Assembly (NCBI RefSeq): GCF_003012735.1 | Contig: NZ_PXYI01000003.1 | Span: 62,001 to 126,000 of the forward strand | DNA length: 64,000 bases | From: Allosphingosinicella deserti | GTDB lineage: Bacteria > Pseudomonadota > Alphaproteobacteria > Sphingomonadales > Sphingomonadaceae | Reading direction: 5' to 3' | In this document: positions 28,011 to 35,998 of the stretch, piece after piece | Numbering within the stretch: the first letter of the stretch is position 1 | How the letters are laid out: each line of letters opens with the position of its first letter | Notes under the pieces: generated by a model | Database searches by the model: none | What the model was told of the DNA's origin: nothing | Seen by the model: the letters and a program-made list of their open reading frames with translations, nothing else | Position numbers and translations under genes: made by a program

Positions 28011-28068
28011 CGCGGAACGATGACAAGCCCGGTCGGCGACCAGGGGCAGTGTCGCCGGTCTATCGAGG

Positions 28069-28434
28069 TCAGCGCCCGTGCAAGCGGGCGAGTGCAATCC
28101 CGGCGAGGTTCTGGGTTCGCTTGATGTGACGCACGCGCGGGTATGCAGGCCCGGCGAGCGAACGGAAACGCTCGAGATGACCGCGGCCTGCCTCACGACA
28201 CGGCAATGTTCCATTCGCCTTGGCGATCACGTTGGCAGCGTCGCCCAGCAGAACGAAGTCCGGCCTGCCCAGCGAGCGGGCGATCGTGAGGGCGTGGATC
28301 AGAGCGAGCCATTCCGCATCTTCGCTCGTGCCATGGCCGAGATCCCGCGCAAAGATCGTTTTTCCGCCGGCGACGACGGCGGTCTCCATGGCGCCCGGAT
28401 TGGGGCGGCAGCCGCCGTCGAAGAAGATCTTCAC
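28069..28434 (-). CDS. RNase H-like protein lacking the last catalytic Asp
   Basis: A 121-residue RNase HI fold protein. The first Asp is in FFDGGCRPNPG, the Glu in DAEWLALIHAL and the middle Asp in LLGDAANVI. The fourth catalytic residue, normally Asp in a C-terminal N-x-x-A-D motif, is replaced by Gly (QNLAGIALARL). The enzyme may be weak, altered or inactive. The start is GTG at 28434, overlapping the flavoprotein stop as GTGA, so the two are translationally coupled. It lacks the basic substrate-binding region of E. coli RNase HI, like many 'reverse transcriptase-like' RNase H paralogues. Confidence 0.8.
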   Translation of the reverse strand: MKIFFDGGCRPNPGAMETAVVAGGKTIFARDLGHGTSEDAEWLALIHALTIARSLGRPDFVLLGDAANVIAKANGTLPCREAGRGHLERFRSLAGPAYPRVRHIKRTQNLAGIALARLHGR

Positions 28435-30056
28435 GCTCCGCGGCACAGGCTTTCCGCCACCTTCTCGGCGACCTTGATCCCGTCCACCGAGGCGGAGAGG
28501 ATGCCGCCGGCATAGCCTGCACCTTCGCCGGCGGGGAACAGCCCGGCGGTGTTGAGGCTCTGGAAGTCGTCGCCGCGGGTGAACCGCACCGGCGAGGACG
28601 TCCGAGTCTCGACGCCCGTCATGACAACGTCGGGATGATCGTAGCCCGGGATCTGGCGGCCGAAGACGGGCAGCGCCTCGCGCATTGCCTCGACCGCGAA
28701 ATCGGGGAGGCATTGCGCCAGGTCGGTCGGCTGCACGCCCGGCCGATAGGACGGAACGACCGAGCCGAGGCTCGTCGACGGGCGCCCGGCCAGGAAATCG
28801 CCGAGCCGCTGGGCGGGCGCCTCGTAGCTGGAGCCGCCGGCGACGAAGGCCAGCGATTCCAAGCGGCGCTGGAGCGCGATCCCGGCGAGGGGATCGCCGG
28901 GATAATCGCGCTCCGGGTCGATGGCGACGACCAGGCCGGAATTGGCGTTGCGCTCGTTGCGCGAATATTGGCTCATGCCGTTGGTGGCGACGCGCCCTTC
29001 CTCCGACGTAGCAGCGACCACCGTTCCGCCGGGGCACATGCAGAAGCTGTAGACGGTGCGGCCGTTCCGGCAATGGTGCGAGATATGATATTCGGCGGCG
29101 CCGAGGATCGGATTGCCGGCGTCGGTGCCGAATCGAGCCCGGTCGATCCACGATTGCGGATGCTCGATCCTCACTCCGACCGCGAACGGCTTGGCCTCGA
29201 CATGCACCCCCGCCGCCTGCAGCATCGCGAACGTGTCGCGCGCGCTGTGGCCGATCGCCATCACCACATGATCGGCTTCGAGATAGCTGCCGTCGTGGAG
29301 ATGGAGGCCGCGCAGCCGGCGATTGCCCGCGCCATCGGTTTGGATGTCGAGCCCGTCGACGCGGGTGGAGAAACGATATTCGCCGCCCAGCCCCTCGATC
29401 GTCTCGCGCATGCTCTCGACCATCGTCACCAGCCGGAAGGTGCCGATATGCGGATGCGCCTCGGTGAGGATCTCGGGCGGCGCGCCCGCCTTGACGAACT
29501 CGGTCAGCACCTTGCGATCGAGATTGCGGCTGTCCTTGATCCGGCTGTAGAGCTTGCCGTCGGAGAAGGTGCCCGCGCCGCCTTCGCCGAACTGGACGTT
29601 GCTCTCCGGGTTCAGCACGCTGCGCCGCCAAAGCCCCCACGTGTCCTTGGTCCGTTCGCGCACCACCTTGCCGCGATCGACGATGATCGGGCGGAACCCC
29701 ATCTGTGCGAGGATCAGGCCGGCGAACAATCCGCACGGGCCTGCGCCGATCACCACTGGACGCCGGGCGACGCCCCCTTCGGGCGCTTTCGCCACGAACT
29801 GGTAGCGTGTGTCGGGAGTCGGCTGGACGTTGCGGTCCTTCGCGAAGCGGGCAAGGATCGCCGGCTCGTTCCTGACGTTCACGTCGACCGAGTAAACGAG
29901 CTGAATGTCGGTCTTGTCACGGGCGTCGCTGGCGCGGCGGGCGACCACGTGGCGGACCAGCTCGCGCGGCGTGATCCGCAGCCGCCTGCAGATCGCGGCC
30001 GGCAGCGCCTCCTCCGGATGGTGGAGCGGCAGCCTCAATTCGGTGATGCGCAACAT
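28431..30056 (-). CDS. FAD-dependent dehydrogenase, COG2509 family
   Basis: A 541-residue flavoprotein. The FAD-binding motif GAGPCGLFAG lies around residue 103, preceded by an N-terminal domain with the family-typical HVVARRASDARDK. Later parts include NVQFGEGGAGTFSDGKL, VMAIGHSARDTF, CMCPGGTVVAA and GEGAGYAGGILSA, all usual in this uncharacterised dehydrogenase family. It is cytosolic, with no signal peptide. The electron donor and substrate are not known. It is the first gene of a two-gene unit with the RNase H-like protein, and is divergent from the Tat-exported cupin gene. Confidence 0.88.
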   Translation of the reverse strand: MLRITELRLPLHHPEEALPAAICRRLRITPRELVRHVVARRASDARDKTDIQLVYSVDVNVRNEPAILARFAKDRNVQPTPDTRYQFVAKAPEGGVARRPVVIGAGPCGLFAGLILAQMGFRPIIVDRGKVVRERTKDTWGLWRRSVLNPESNVQFGEGGAGTFSDGKLYSRIKDSRNLDRKVLTEFVKAGAPPEILTEAHPHIGTFRLVTMVESMRETIEGLGGEYRFSTRVDGLDIQTDGAGNRRLRGLHLHDGSYLEADHVVMAIGHSARDTFAMLQAAGVHVEAKPFAVGVRIEHPQSWIDRARFGTDAGNPILGAAEYHISHHCRNGRTVYSFCMCPGGTVVAATSEEGRVATNGMSQYSRNERNANSGLVVAIDPERDYPGDPLAGIALQRRLESLAFVAGGSSYEAPAQRLGDFLAGRPSTSLGSVVPSYRPGVQPTDLAQCLPDFAVEAMREALPVFGRQIPGYDHPDVVMTGVETRTSSPVRFTRGDDFQSLNTAGLFPAGEGAGYAGGILSASVDGIKVAEKVAESLCRGA

Positions 30057-30203
30057 GCGCGCGCCTGTAGCCGGTGGCGGGCCCGAGCGCCAAGCGTGAC
30101 CATGATTCGGCCGCTACCGGTGTCACAACGGGCTTTCACCGCTGCCGAATGTGGCTAAGCTGTGCCGGATCGTATGCGCGAGACGTGCGGAGGAGAGACA
30201 GGA

Positions 30204-30650
30204 ATGCGGATCACGCGCCGTGACGTGACGGTGGCGCTGGGAGCGATGCTCTGCACCTGCGCAGCGGCGGGTCTGGGACAGGCGCAGCAGGCCGTGCTCG
30301 GCTCTGCCGTGTGGGACTGGAACGCGCTCTCCGTCAGCAAGACCGATGTGGGCGCGATCCGCGACGTCGTTCGCCGGCCGACCGCGACCCTGGACGAGCT
30401 GGAGATGCACATCACCACGCTCAATCCCGGCCTCAGCTCGCACCCGCCGCATAGCCATCCCAACGAGGAACTGGTGATCGTCCGTCAGGGCATTGTCGAA
30501 GTTCTCTCCGGGGGGAGCTGGAAGCGGCTCGGACCCGGATCGGTGATCTTCAATGCGTCGAATGCGCCGCACGCGCTGCGCAATGTCGGCGGAACGCCCG
30601 CAACCTACCACGTCATCAACTGGAAGAGTGCGGCAACGCCAAAGACCTAG
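30204..30650 (+). CDS. Exported cupin protein with Tat-like signal
   Basis: A 148-residue protein with a twin-arginine-like N-terminus (MRITRRDVTVALGAML) and cleavage near GQAQQ. The cupin barrel has metal ligands in SHPPHSHPNEELV and in NAPHALRN. The ATG at 30204 follows GGAGGAGAGACAGGA; a longer frame from 30162 has no such site. It heads an operon with two Tat-exported Gfo/Idh/MocA oxidoreductases (13 and 14 base gaps), suggesting all three act in the periplasm on one sugar or polyol substrate. That common pathway is inference. Confidence 0.85.
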   Translation: MRITRRDVTVALGAMLCTCAAAGLGQAQQAVLGSAVWDWNALSVSKTDVGAIRDVVRRPTATLDELEMHITTLNPGLSSHPPHSHPNEELVIVRQGIVEVLSGGSWKRLGPGSVIFNASNAPHALRNVGGTPATYHVINWKSAATPKT

Positions 30651-30662
30651 GAGAGGCCGAAC

Positions 30663-31835
30663 ATGGACCCGATCGACCGCCGCGACATGCTGACCGGCGC
30701 AGGGCTGGCGGGGCTTGCGGGCCTCGCCGGCACCGCGAGCACGGCCTTCGCGCAATCGACCGCGCAGGGAAACGCGGTTTCGACATCGGAGGCGCCCACC
30801 GGGCCGGAGCCGGGGGCGAGGCACCGCATAAACTTCGGCGTGATCGGTCTCGACCACGCCCATATCTACGGCATGACCGACGCGATGATCCGGGGCGGCG
30901 GCACGCCGGTCGCTTTCTTTGCCGAGGATCCGGCGCAGATCGCGACCTTCCGGAAGCGCTACGGCAACGGGGTCAAGCTGGCGCGCAGCGAGGCGGAGGT
31001 ACTGGAGGACAAGAGGATCCAGCTCATCCTCGGCGCTCCGATACCTGATCTGCGCGCGCCGCTCGGCATCCGGGCGATGCAGGCCGGCAAGGACTATCTC
31101 GGCGACAAGCCGGCGATCACCAGCCTGGCGCAGCTCGCCGACGTACGCCAGGCGGTGAAGGACACCGGCCGCAAGTTCGCGATCATGTATTCCGAGCGGC
31201 TCGAGGTGCGCGCCGCCGTCCATGCCGGGCACCTGGTCGAGCAGGGGCGGATCGGCAAGGTCGTGCAGACCGTCAACCTTGCGCCCCACCGGGTCAACGC
31301 ACCGAGCCGGCCGGACTGGTTCTTCGACAAGGCGCGCTACGGCGGGATCCTCACCGACATCGGCAGCCACCAGGCCGAGCAGTTCCTATTCTACACCCGC
31401 TCGACCCGGGCCCAAGTCGTCGCGGCGCAGACCGGAAATCTTCACTGGCCGGCCAAGCCGAAGTTCGAGGATTTCGGCGACATGATGGTCACCGGCAATG
31501 GCGGCACCGGCTATGTGCGGGTCGACTGGTACACGCCCGACGGACTTCCGACCTGGGGCGACGGCCGCCTGTTCCTGCTCGGCACCGACGGCTATATCGA
31601 GCTGCGCAAATATATCGACGTCGCGGGCCGGCCCGGCGGCAACCACCTGATCGTCGCCGACAGGAAGGGGGTCGAATATATCGACTGCTCCCGCGTCCCG
31701 CTGCCGTTCGGTCCGCAATTCGTCACCGACATTGTCGAGCGCAGCAGCATCGCCCAGGATCAGGCGCAGGCCCTGCTCGCCGCCGAGCTGGTGCTCACCG
31801 CCCAGAAGAACGCCACCCGGCCGATCACGGCCTGA
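30663..31835 (+). CDS. Tat-exported Gfo/Idh/MocA oxidoreductase
   Basis: A 390-residue oxidoreductase with an N-terminal RR signal (IDRRDMLTGAGLAGLAG, cleavage near AFAQ), then a Rossmann fold beginning NFGVIGLDHAHIYGM and the family's central GDKPAITS in place of the usual E-K-P. ILTDIGSHQAEQFL includes the conserved His region. It has an AGGAG ribosome site. Export with the cofactor already bound, as for glucose-fructose oxidoreductase, is typical when this family carries Tat signals. Substrate unknown. Confidence 0.87.
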   Translation: MDPIDRRDMLTGAGLAGLAGLAGTASTAFAQSTAQGNAVSTSEAPTGPEPGARHRINFGVIGLDHAHIYGMTDAMIRGGGTPVAFFAEDPAQIATFRKRYGNGVKLARSEAEVLEDKRIQLILGAPIPDLRAPLGIRAMQAGKDYLGDKPAITSLAQLADVRQAVKDTGRKFAIMYSERLEVRAAVHAGHLVEQGRIGKVVQTVNLAPHRVNAPSRPDWFFDKARYGGILTDIGSHQAEQFLFYTRSTRAQVVAAQTGNLHWPAKPKFEDFGDMMVTGNGGTGYVRVDWYTPDGLPTWGDGRLFLLGTDGYIELRKYIDVAGRPGGNHLIVADRKGVEYIDCSRVPLPFGPQFVTDIVERSSIAQDQAQALLAAELVLTAQKNATRPITA

Positions 31836-31849
31836 GCGGAGAGGGACAT

Positions 31850-33202
31850 ATGCAGCTTTCCAGACGCGGTCTCGTCAAGGCCGTCGCGACGCTCGGCGCG
31901 CCGATGATCGTACCCGCCAGCGTGTTCGGCCAGAATGCGCCCTCCAACCGGATCGTGGTCGGTGCGATCGGTGCCGGGCGGATCGGCCGCAGCCACGACA
32001 TCAAGGAGGTGCTGAAGCACGACGACGCCCACATCGTCGCGGTGTGCGACGTCGACACCAAGCGGCTCGGCGCGGGCATGCAGCTGGTCGACGATCTTAA
32101 GGCCCAGAAGACCGGCAAGAGTTATTCGGGGACCAAAGGCTATTCCGATTATCGGGCGCTGCTCGCCGACAAGGACATCGATGCGGTCCTGATCTCGACG
32201 CCCGATCACCAGCATGCCCCGCTGGCGGTGCATGCTGTCAGGGCGGGCAAGCACGTCTATCTGCAGAAGCCGGCGTCACTGACCATCGCCGAGGGCCGGG
32301 CGATGGCCGACGCGGTGAAGGCGACCGGGCGCAAGCTCCAGATCGGCTCGCAGCAGCGCGGCCAGGATCCCTGGCCGCAATTCCACAAGGCGGCCGAACT
32401 GGTGCGCAACGGGCGGATCGGCAGGCTGAAACATGTCGAGGTCGGGCTTCCCGGCGATCCTTCGGGGCCCGAGGCGCCGCCGATGCCGATCCCGTCCAAT
32501 CTCGATTACGATGCCTGGCTCGGGACCACGCCCGAAATCTATTATACTGAGATGCGCGTCCACCCGCAGGACAGCTTCGAGGCGCGGCCGGGCTGGCTGC
32601 GCTGCGAGCAGTTCGGCGCGGGCATGATCACCGGCTGGGGCTCGCACCATGTCGACATCGCCCACTGGGGCATGGACATGGAGCATAGCGGACCCGTCGA
32701 GGTGTGGGGCAAGGCCGAATTCCCGGCCAGCGGCCTGTGGGACGTGCATGGCCCGTTCGAGACCCACGCGCGCTACGCCAACGGCGTCACCATGACGATC
32801 TCCGGCGCGCTGCCCAACGGCATCAAGTTCATCGGCGATCGCGGCTGGATCTTCGTCACGAGGAGCGGCGCGGTGACGGCGAGCGATCCCGCCGGCCCGC
32901 AGATCGTGCCGCTGCAGGCGAGCGACCCGAAGATCCTCGGCAGCGTGATCGGCCCGAACGAAATCCATCTGCTGAAAGCGCCCGAGCAGCACCGCAACTG
33001 GCTGGATGCGATCAAGACCGGCGCTCCGCTCAGCGCACCGGCCGAGATCGGCCACCGCGCCTGCTCGACCTGCCTCCTCCACCATATTGCGATGAAGACC
33101 GGGCGGCGCCTGCGCTGGGACCCCAAAGCGGAGCGCTTCCTCGGCGACGACGCGGCGAATGCGATGCTGAGCCGACCGCAGCGGGCGAAATATGCAGTGT
33201 GA
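31850..33202 (+). CDS. Tat-exported Gfo/Idh/MocA oxidoreductase, second copy
   Basis: A 450-residue oxidoreductase, different from its neighbour. The Tat signal is strong (LSRRGLVKAVATLG). The Rossmann motif is GAIGAGRIGRSHDI. YLQKPASLT corresponds to the usual EKP motif with Gln in place of Glu, and MITGWGSHHVDIAHWGM carries conserved His residues. Long relatives of this form are common in bacteria that degrade glycans. It is the last gene of the cupin-oxidoreductase operon, 14 bases after the previous stop. Probably periplasmic sugar or cyclitol oxidation; substrate unknown. Confidence 0.87.
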   Translation: MQLSRRGLVKAVATLGAPMIVPASVFGQNAPSNRIVVGAIGAGRIGRSHDIKEVLKHDDAHIVAVCDVDTKRLGAGMQLVDDLKAQKTGKSYSGTKGYSDYRALLADKDIDAVLISTPDHQHAPLAVHAVRAGKHVYLQKPASLTIAEGRAMADAVKATGRKLQIGSQQRGQDPWPQFHKAAELVRNGRIGRLKHVEVGLPGDPSGPEAPPMPIPSNLDYDAWLGTTPEIYYTEMRVHPQDSFEARPGWLRCEQFGAGMITGWGSHHVDIAHWGMDMEHSGPVEVWGKAEFPASGLWDVHGPFETHARYANGVTMTISGALPNGIKFIGDRGWIFVTRSGAVTASDPAGPQIVPLQASDPKILGSVIGPNEIHLLKAPEQHRNWLDAIKTGAPLSAPAEIGHRACSTCLLHHIAMKTGRRLRWDPKAERFLGDDAANAMLSRPQRAKYAV

Positions 33203-33298
33203 GGCTTCCGATTGCGTCAGCATGAGTGAGACGTGCATCGGGCGCGACGCGCCTCCGGTTCAGCGTGGCGTCAGGGGTCGGCTTTCACGGGATCGCTG

Positions 33299-33676
33299 AT
33301 GAAAACTGCCATTCTTCTCCTCGCCTCCGGCCTGCTCGCCGGGTGCGCCACCACGCCGGATCCGCACGGCATCGAAGGTCCGGTGGCGCTTGGGCAGATC
33401 GCCTATGTCGGTGGACCGCGGGTACGGCCGGATCGCGTGATCGAGGACAGCCGCTGCCCGGTCGACACGCTCTGCGTGTGGGCGGGACGCGTCGTCCTGC
33501 GCGCCACGGTGATCGGCGGCAGCTGGTCGAAACAGATGGATCTGACGCTCGGCACGCCGGTGCAGGTCGCGGACGGCGCGTTGACACTCGTCGCGGTCAC
33601 GCCCGGTCGCACTGCCGGCGCGCCCCCTGCGCCGAAGCAACTTCGCTTCACCTTCGAGTTCAGCGGCGGCCTGTGA
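33299..33676 (+). CDS. Small lipoprotein of unknown function
   Basis: A 125-residue protein with a lipoprotein signal: MKTAILLLASGLLAGC, with the lipobox LLAGC giving a lipidated Cys16. The mature part is about 110 residues and beta-rich, with a Cys pair in SRCPVDTLCVWAGR. I recognise no catalytic motif. The ATG at 33299 is used; the upstream frame from 33233 is Arg-rich and lacks a ribosome site. It stands alone between the oxidoreductase operon and a minus-strand unknown gene. Confidence 0.7.
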   Translation: MKTAILLLASGLLAGCATTPDPHGIEGPVALGQIAYVGGPRVRPDRVIEDSRCPVDTLCVWAGRVVLRATVIGGSWSKQMDLTLGTPVQVADGALTLVAVTPGRTAGAPPAPKQLRFTFEFSGGL

Positions 33677-33727
33677 ACCGCCGCGAACGGCCGGTTTGCC
33701 GAGCCTGACTTCGGGAAACGTGCGGCG

Positions 33728-34756
33728 TCAGATCGCCAGGTCCGAAAGCCAGCGGACGTGTGTCTTCAGCCACGCCTTGATCAGATCCAATTCTTTCTCG
33801 ACGACCGCGTCGACGGGATTGAAGTCGGTGCCGTCGAAATAGCGCGGCACCGTGCCTGGCCCGTCCGGGCTGCCATGGCCGGTGTCGATCGAATGGCGCC
33901 ATTTCTCGGCATGGGCCTTCCATTCGGCCTGATCGACGATCGTCGGCGCGTCGACCCAGACGTTCCAGGTCAGGATATTGCCCGGCTGCAGCAGATTGCC
34001 CGACCCCAGATTGAAGATGTCCATGATCATCGCGTTGAATTCATCGACCATGGGATTGTGGCGAGGCTGGATCGGGCCGATCTGGACCGCCACGTTGGCG
34101 ACCGCCCACGCCTCGTCCTCGTGGGTCGCGAAATGGGGGTTGGGGAAAGCGGAATTGACGCCCGACCGGATCGAAATGATCGGCTGATCCGGATCGCCGA
34201 CCCGGTGCAACGTCACCTCAATGGCATTGGCCTTGTCGTCGGGGAATGGCAGCTTCTCGGCCTCCAGGATCAGCTTGAGCAGCTTGTAGACTCGCTTGTC
34301 CCGCGCCGCCGGCCCGAACCAGATCTTGCCGGTCACGGTCATGTCGGCGGCGACGAGATCATAGTCCAGGTTGGTCGCGGTCTCGTCGACCCAGCCGCGC
34401 TGGGTGGTGACGGTCACCTCGATGTTGAGATCGCCCAGGGTCTTCGAATAGCTGCCCTGCTGCGGGCAGATGATCGAATAGACCCGTCCGGTCCTGTCAT
34501 AGCCGGCGCGCGAGATGTCGGGAGCGAACATCTGGTAGCAGCGCGACTCGGGGTCGCCGATCACGGTTTCCCAGCTGAACTCCGGCCACAACACGTCGAG
34601 TTGACGATCGAGCAATCGGATGTTCGCCATGTTGTCGAGCATCGGCAGCGACGAAAGATCGGGATCGGGATAGGCAAAGGCCGGCTTGGACGAGGAGAAT
34701 CCCCCGACCCATCCAGGTGCCGGCGTCTTCGACGGCTCGATCGGGCAAGATGCCAT
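33728..34756 (-). CDS. Hypothetical 342-residue protein
   Basis: I do not recognise this protein. It is 342 residues long with no signal peptide or membrane helix, acidic, and rich in Asp, Trp and Pro. It reads like a globular enzyme or binding protein, with segments such as QRGWVDETATNLDYD, TWNVWVDAP and HSIDTGHGSPDGPGT. The ATG at 34756 follows GGAGACATC; the open frame to 34849 lacks a ribosome site. Codon use looks like that of its neighbours. It stands alone, with about 250 bases of non-coding DNA upstream. No function is proposed. Confidence 0.65.
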   Translation of the reverse strand: MASCPIEPSKTPAPGWVGGFSSSKPAFAYPDPDLSSLPMLDNMANIRLLDRQLDVLWPEFSWETVIGDPESRCYQMFAPDISRAGYDRTGRVYSIICPQQGSYSKTLGDLNIEVTVTTQRGWVDETATNLDYDLVAADMTVTGKIWFGPAARDKRVYKLLKLILEAEKLPFPDDKANAIEVTLHRVGDPDQPIISIRSGVNSAFPNPHFATHEDEAWAVANVAVQIGPIQPRHNPMVDEFNAMIMDIFNLGSGNLLQPGNILTWNVWVDAPTIVDQAEWKAHAEKWRHSIDTGHGSPDGPGTVPRYFDGTDFNPVDAVVEKELDLIKAWLKTHVRWLSDLAI

Positions 34757-35012
34757 GATGTCTCCGATGTCGCCGATCCCAAGGCCATGCCCCGATTGGC
34801 GTGGCTGCTGGAGGCGTGCCTGGAAGTATAAGGGTGCCGCTTTCTGCAAGTCGATTCGATCGGAGCAGGATTGATCCAGTTCGGTGCCAACACTTGCTCG
34901 TTTGAGCGCTGCAACGATTTTGGGTGGGCGTTGTCGCCGAAGCGAATACGTACTGCTCGCGACAAGGCTTGCGGGCGGCGGGATGGAGCAAAGCTTCGTC
35001 CCTGAGCGCCGG

Positions 35013-35273
35013 TCAACCGAAGGTCTCGACGAGTTCGGCGATCTCGAACTCGTAGTGCTCCCAACCGCGCTGCCGCGCCGCCTCCCTGGTCGCCGCCTGT
35101 TTGCTGCTCGCCTCCTTCAGCGACCTGGCGTGCCCCCAGAAGACCTCGGTTCGGCCGGCGCCGAGATGCGCGACGATCCGCCAATAGTGGGTGAAGGGCG
35201 CCGCCGTCGGGCCGATCGTCTTGACATAGCCGTCAGCCATGGTGGCGGTGAGATACCGTTTCTTCTTCGCCAT
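35013..35273 (-). CDS. Hypothetical 86-residue protein
   Basis: A small basic protein beginning MAKKKRYLTATMADG, with a conserved-looking core of mixed charged and aromatic residues (THYWRIVAHLG, RGWEHYEFEIAEL). It has no signal peptide or known motif. The ribosome site is weak (AGG nine bases before the ATG). It lies between a hypothetical gene and the tRNA-Arg region. Compact size and balanced composition suggest a real gene, but this is uncertain. Confidence 0.5.
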   Translation of the reverse strand: MAKKKRYLTATMADGYVKTIGPTAAPFTHYWRIVAHLGAGRTEVFWGHARSLKEASSKQAATREAARQRGWEHYEFEIAELVETFG

Positions 35274-35423
35274 GTGCAGCCTGTAGCTTTAGGCACGCAG
35301 CCGGGGTGAGATTCTTTTGAAGACCTCGGACGGGCATCATGTTCGGCCGTCTTCCGCCGTGCCACCCGGCGGTGGTGATCGGCCAATGCCGATCAGCGCC
35401 GGTTGTCCCGAAACAGCAAATTC

Positions 35424-35442
35424 TGGCGCGCCCGACAGGATT
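35424..35442 (-). repeat. 19-base copy of the tRNA-Arg 3' end
   Basis: Bases 35424-35442 repeat exactly bases 35550-35568, which are the 3' end of the tRNA-Arg gene (acceptor arm plus part of the T arm) and the bases just beyond it. A second tRNA-end-like piece, GGTTCGATCCTGGGGCACC, reads on the plus strand at about 35490-35508. This pattern fits remnants of attachment sites, but only about 110 bases lie between the copies, so no integrated element remains here. Confidence 0.5.
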
Positions 35443-35509
35443 TGCCTCGCTGCGCTCGCTCGTCTCGGCTTCGCCTCGACTTCGAAAAGGTTCGATCCTG
35501 GGGCACCCC

Positions 35510-35550
35510 ATCCATTAAAGGGCACCCCTGCGGGATGCCCTTTAATGGAT
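35510..35550. terminator. Strong hairpin downstream of tRNA-Arg
   Basis: A perfect 15-base inverted repeat: left arm ATCCATTAAAGGGCA (35510-35524) and right arm TGCCCTTTAATGGAT (35536-35550). Three more G-C pairs can form inside, leaving a tiny loop. It begins two bases beyond the tRNA 3' end on the minus strand. It has no T-tract after it in either direction, so termination by this stem alone is uncertain; 3'-end processing or a repeat element are alternatives. Confidence 0.5.
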
Positions 35551-35552
35551 GG

Positions 35553-35626
35553 CGCGCCCGACAGGATTCGAACCTGTGACCCCAAGCTTAGAAGGCTCGT
35601 GCTCTATCCAACTGAGCTACGGGCGC
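35553..35626 (-). tRNA. tRNA-Arg (anticodon TCT)
   Basis: Read on the minus strand, the 74 bases fold into a full cloverleaf: acceptor GCGCCCG/CGGGCGC, D arm GCTC-AGTTGGATA-GAGC, anticodon stem CGAGC/GCTTG around loop CTTCTAA with anticodon TCT, a five-base variable region, and T arm ACAGG-TTCGAAT-CCTGT. The discriminator base is G and CCA is not encoded. It reads AGA codons for arginine, which are rare in GC-rich genomes. Fragments of its 3' end recur nearby at 35424-35442. Confidence 0.95.
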
Positions 35627-35797
35627 GCGACTGGGCCGCTCTAGCGACTTTCTGCCGAGGAGGAAACGGGCGCCTTTGGCCGCAGCGGGCCTGGCGGTGG
35701 CATCGTTTCGATAGGTGAGCGTGCGACTGGAGAAACAAATAGTGAACATCTCCTGTACTCATGCTATGTCTTGGCGCAGGCGAGAAGGAGAGTGGTG

Positions 35798-35975
35798 ATG
35801 CGGTCATCGTTTCTGTTCGCGTTTGCGTTACTGGCGGGGGGGCGAGGCGGTGGCCCGCGAAGCGCCTTATCCCGGAGAAAGCACGCGTTTCACCTGGCGG
35901 CCGGTCGAGTTGGCGGCTGAGCGGAGTGTCTTCCTGGGCGACGTGCGGCGGTGCGGGGTGCCGCCACCTTCGTGA
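35798..35975 (+). pseudogene. Small secreted-protein gene with frameshift at a G7 run
   Basis: An ATG at 35798 starts a signal-peptide-like sequence (MRSSFLFAFALLAGG) that ends early at a TGA about 40 codons on. If one G is removed from the run of seven G at 35836-35842, the frame continues as GGEAVAREAPYPGEST and on to a TGA at 35973-35975, giving a 58-residue secreted protein of natural composition. The shift could be a sequencing error, a true inactivating mutation or a slippery, phase-variable tract. Function unknown. Confidence 0.45.
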
Positions 35976-35998
35976 TCATGGTGGTCTAACCGTTGCCG

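Noticed and set aside
28069-29736. Single long minus-strand frame joining the RNase H-like protein to upstream sequence
   Set aside because: Upstream of 28434 the frame is the shadow of the flavoprotein gene; the GTGA start explains the real gene.
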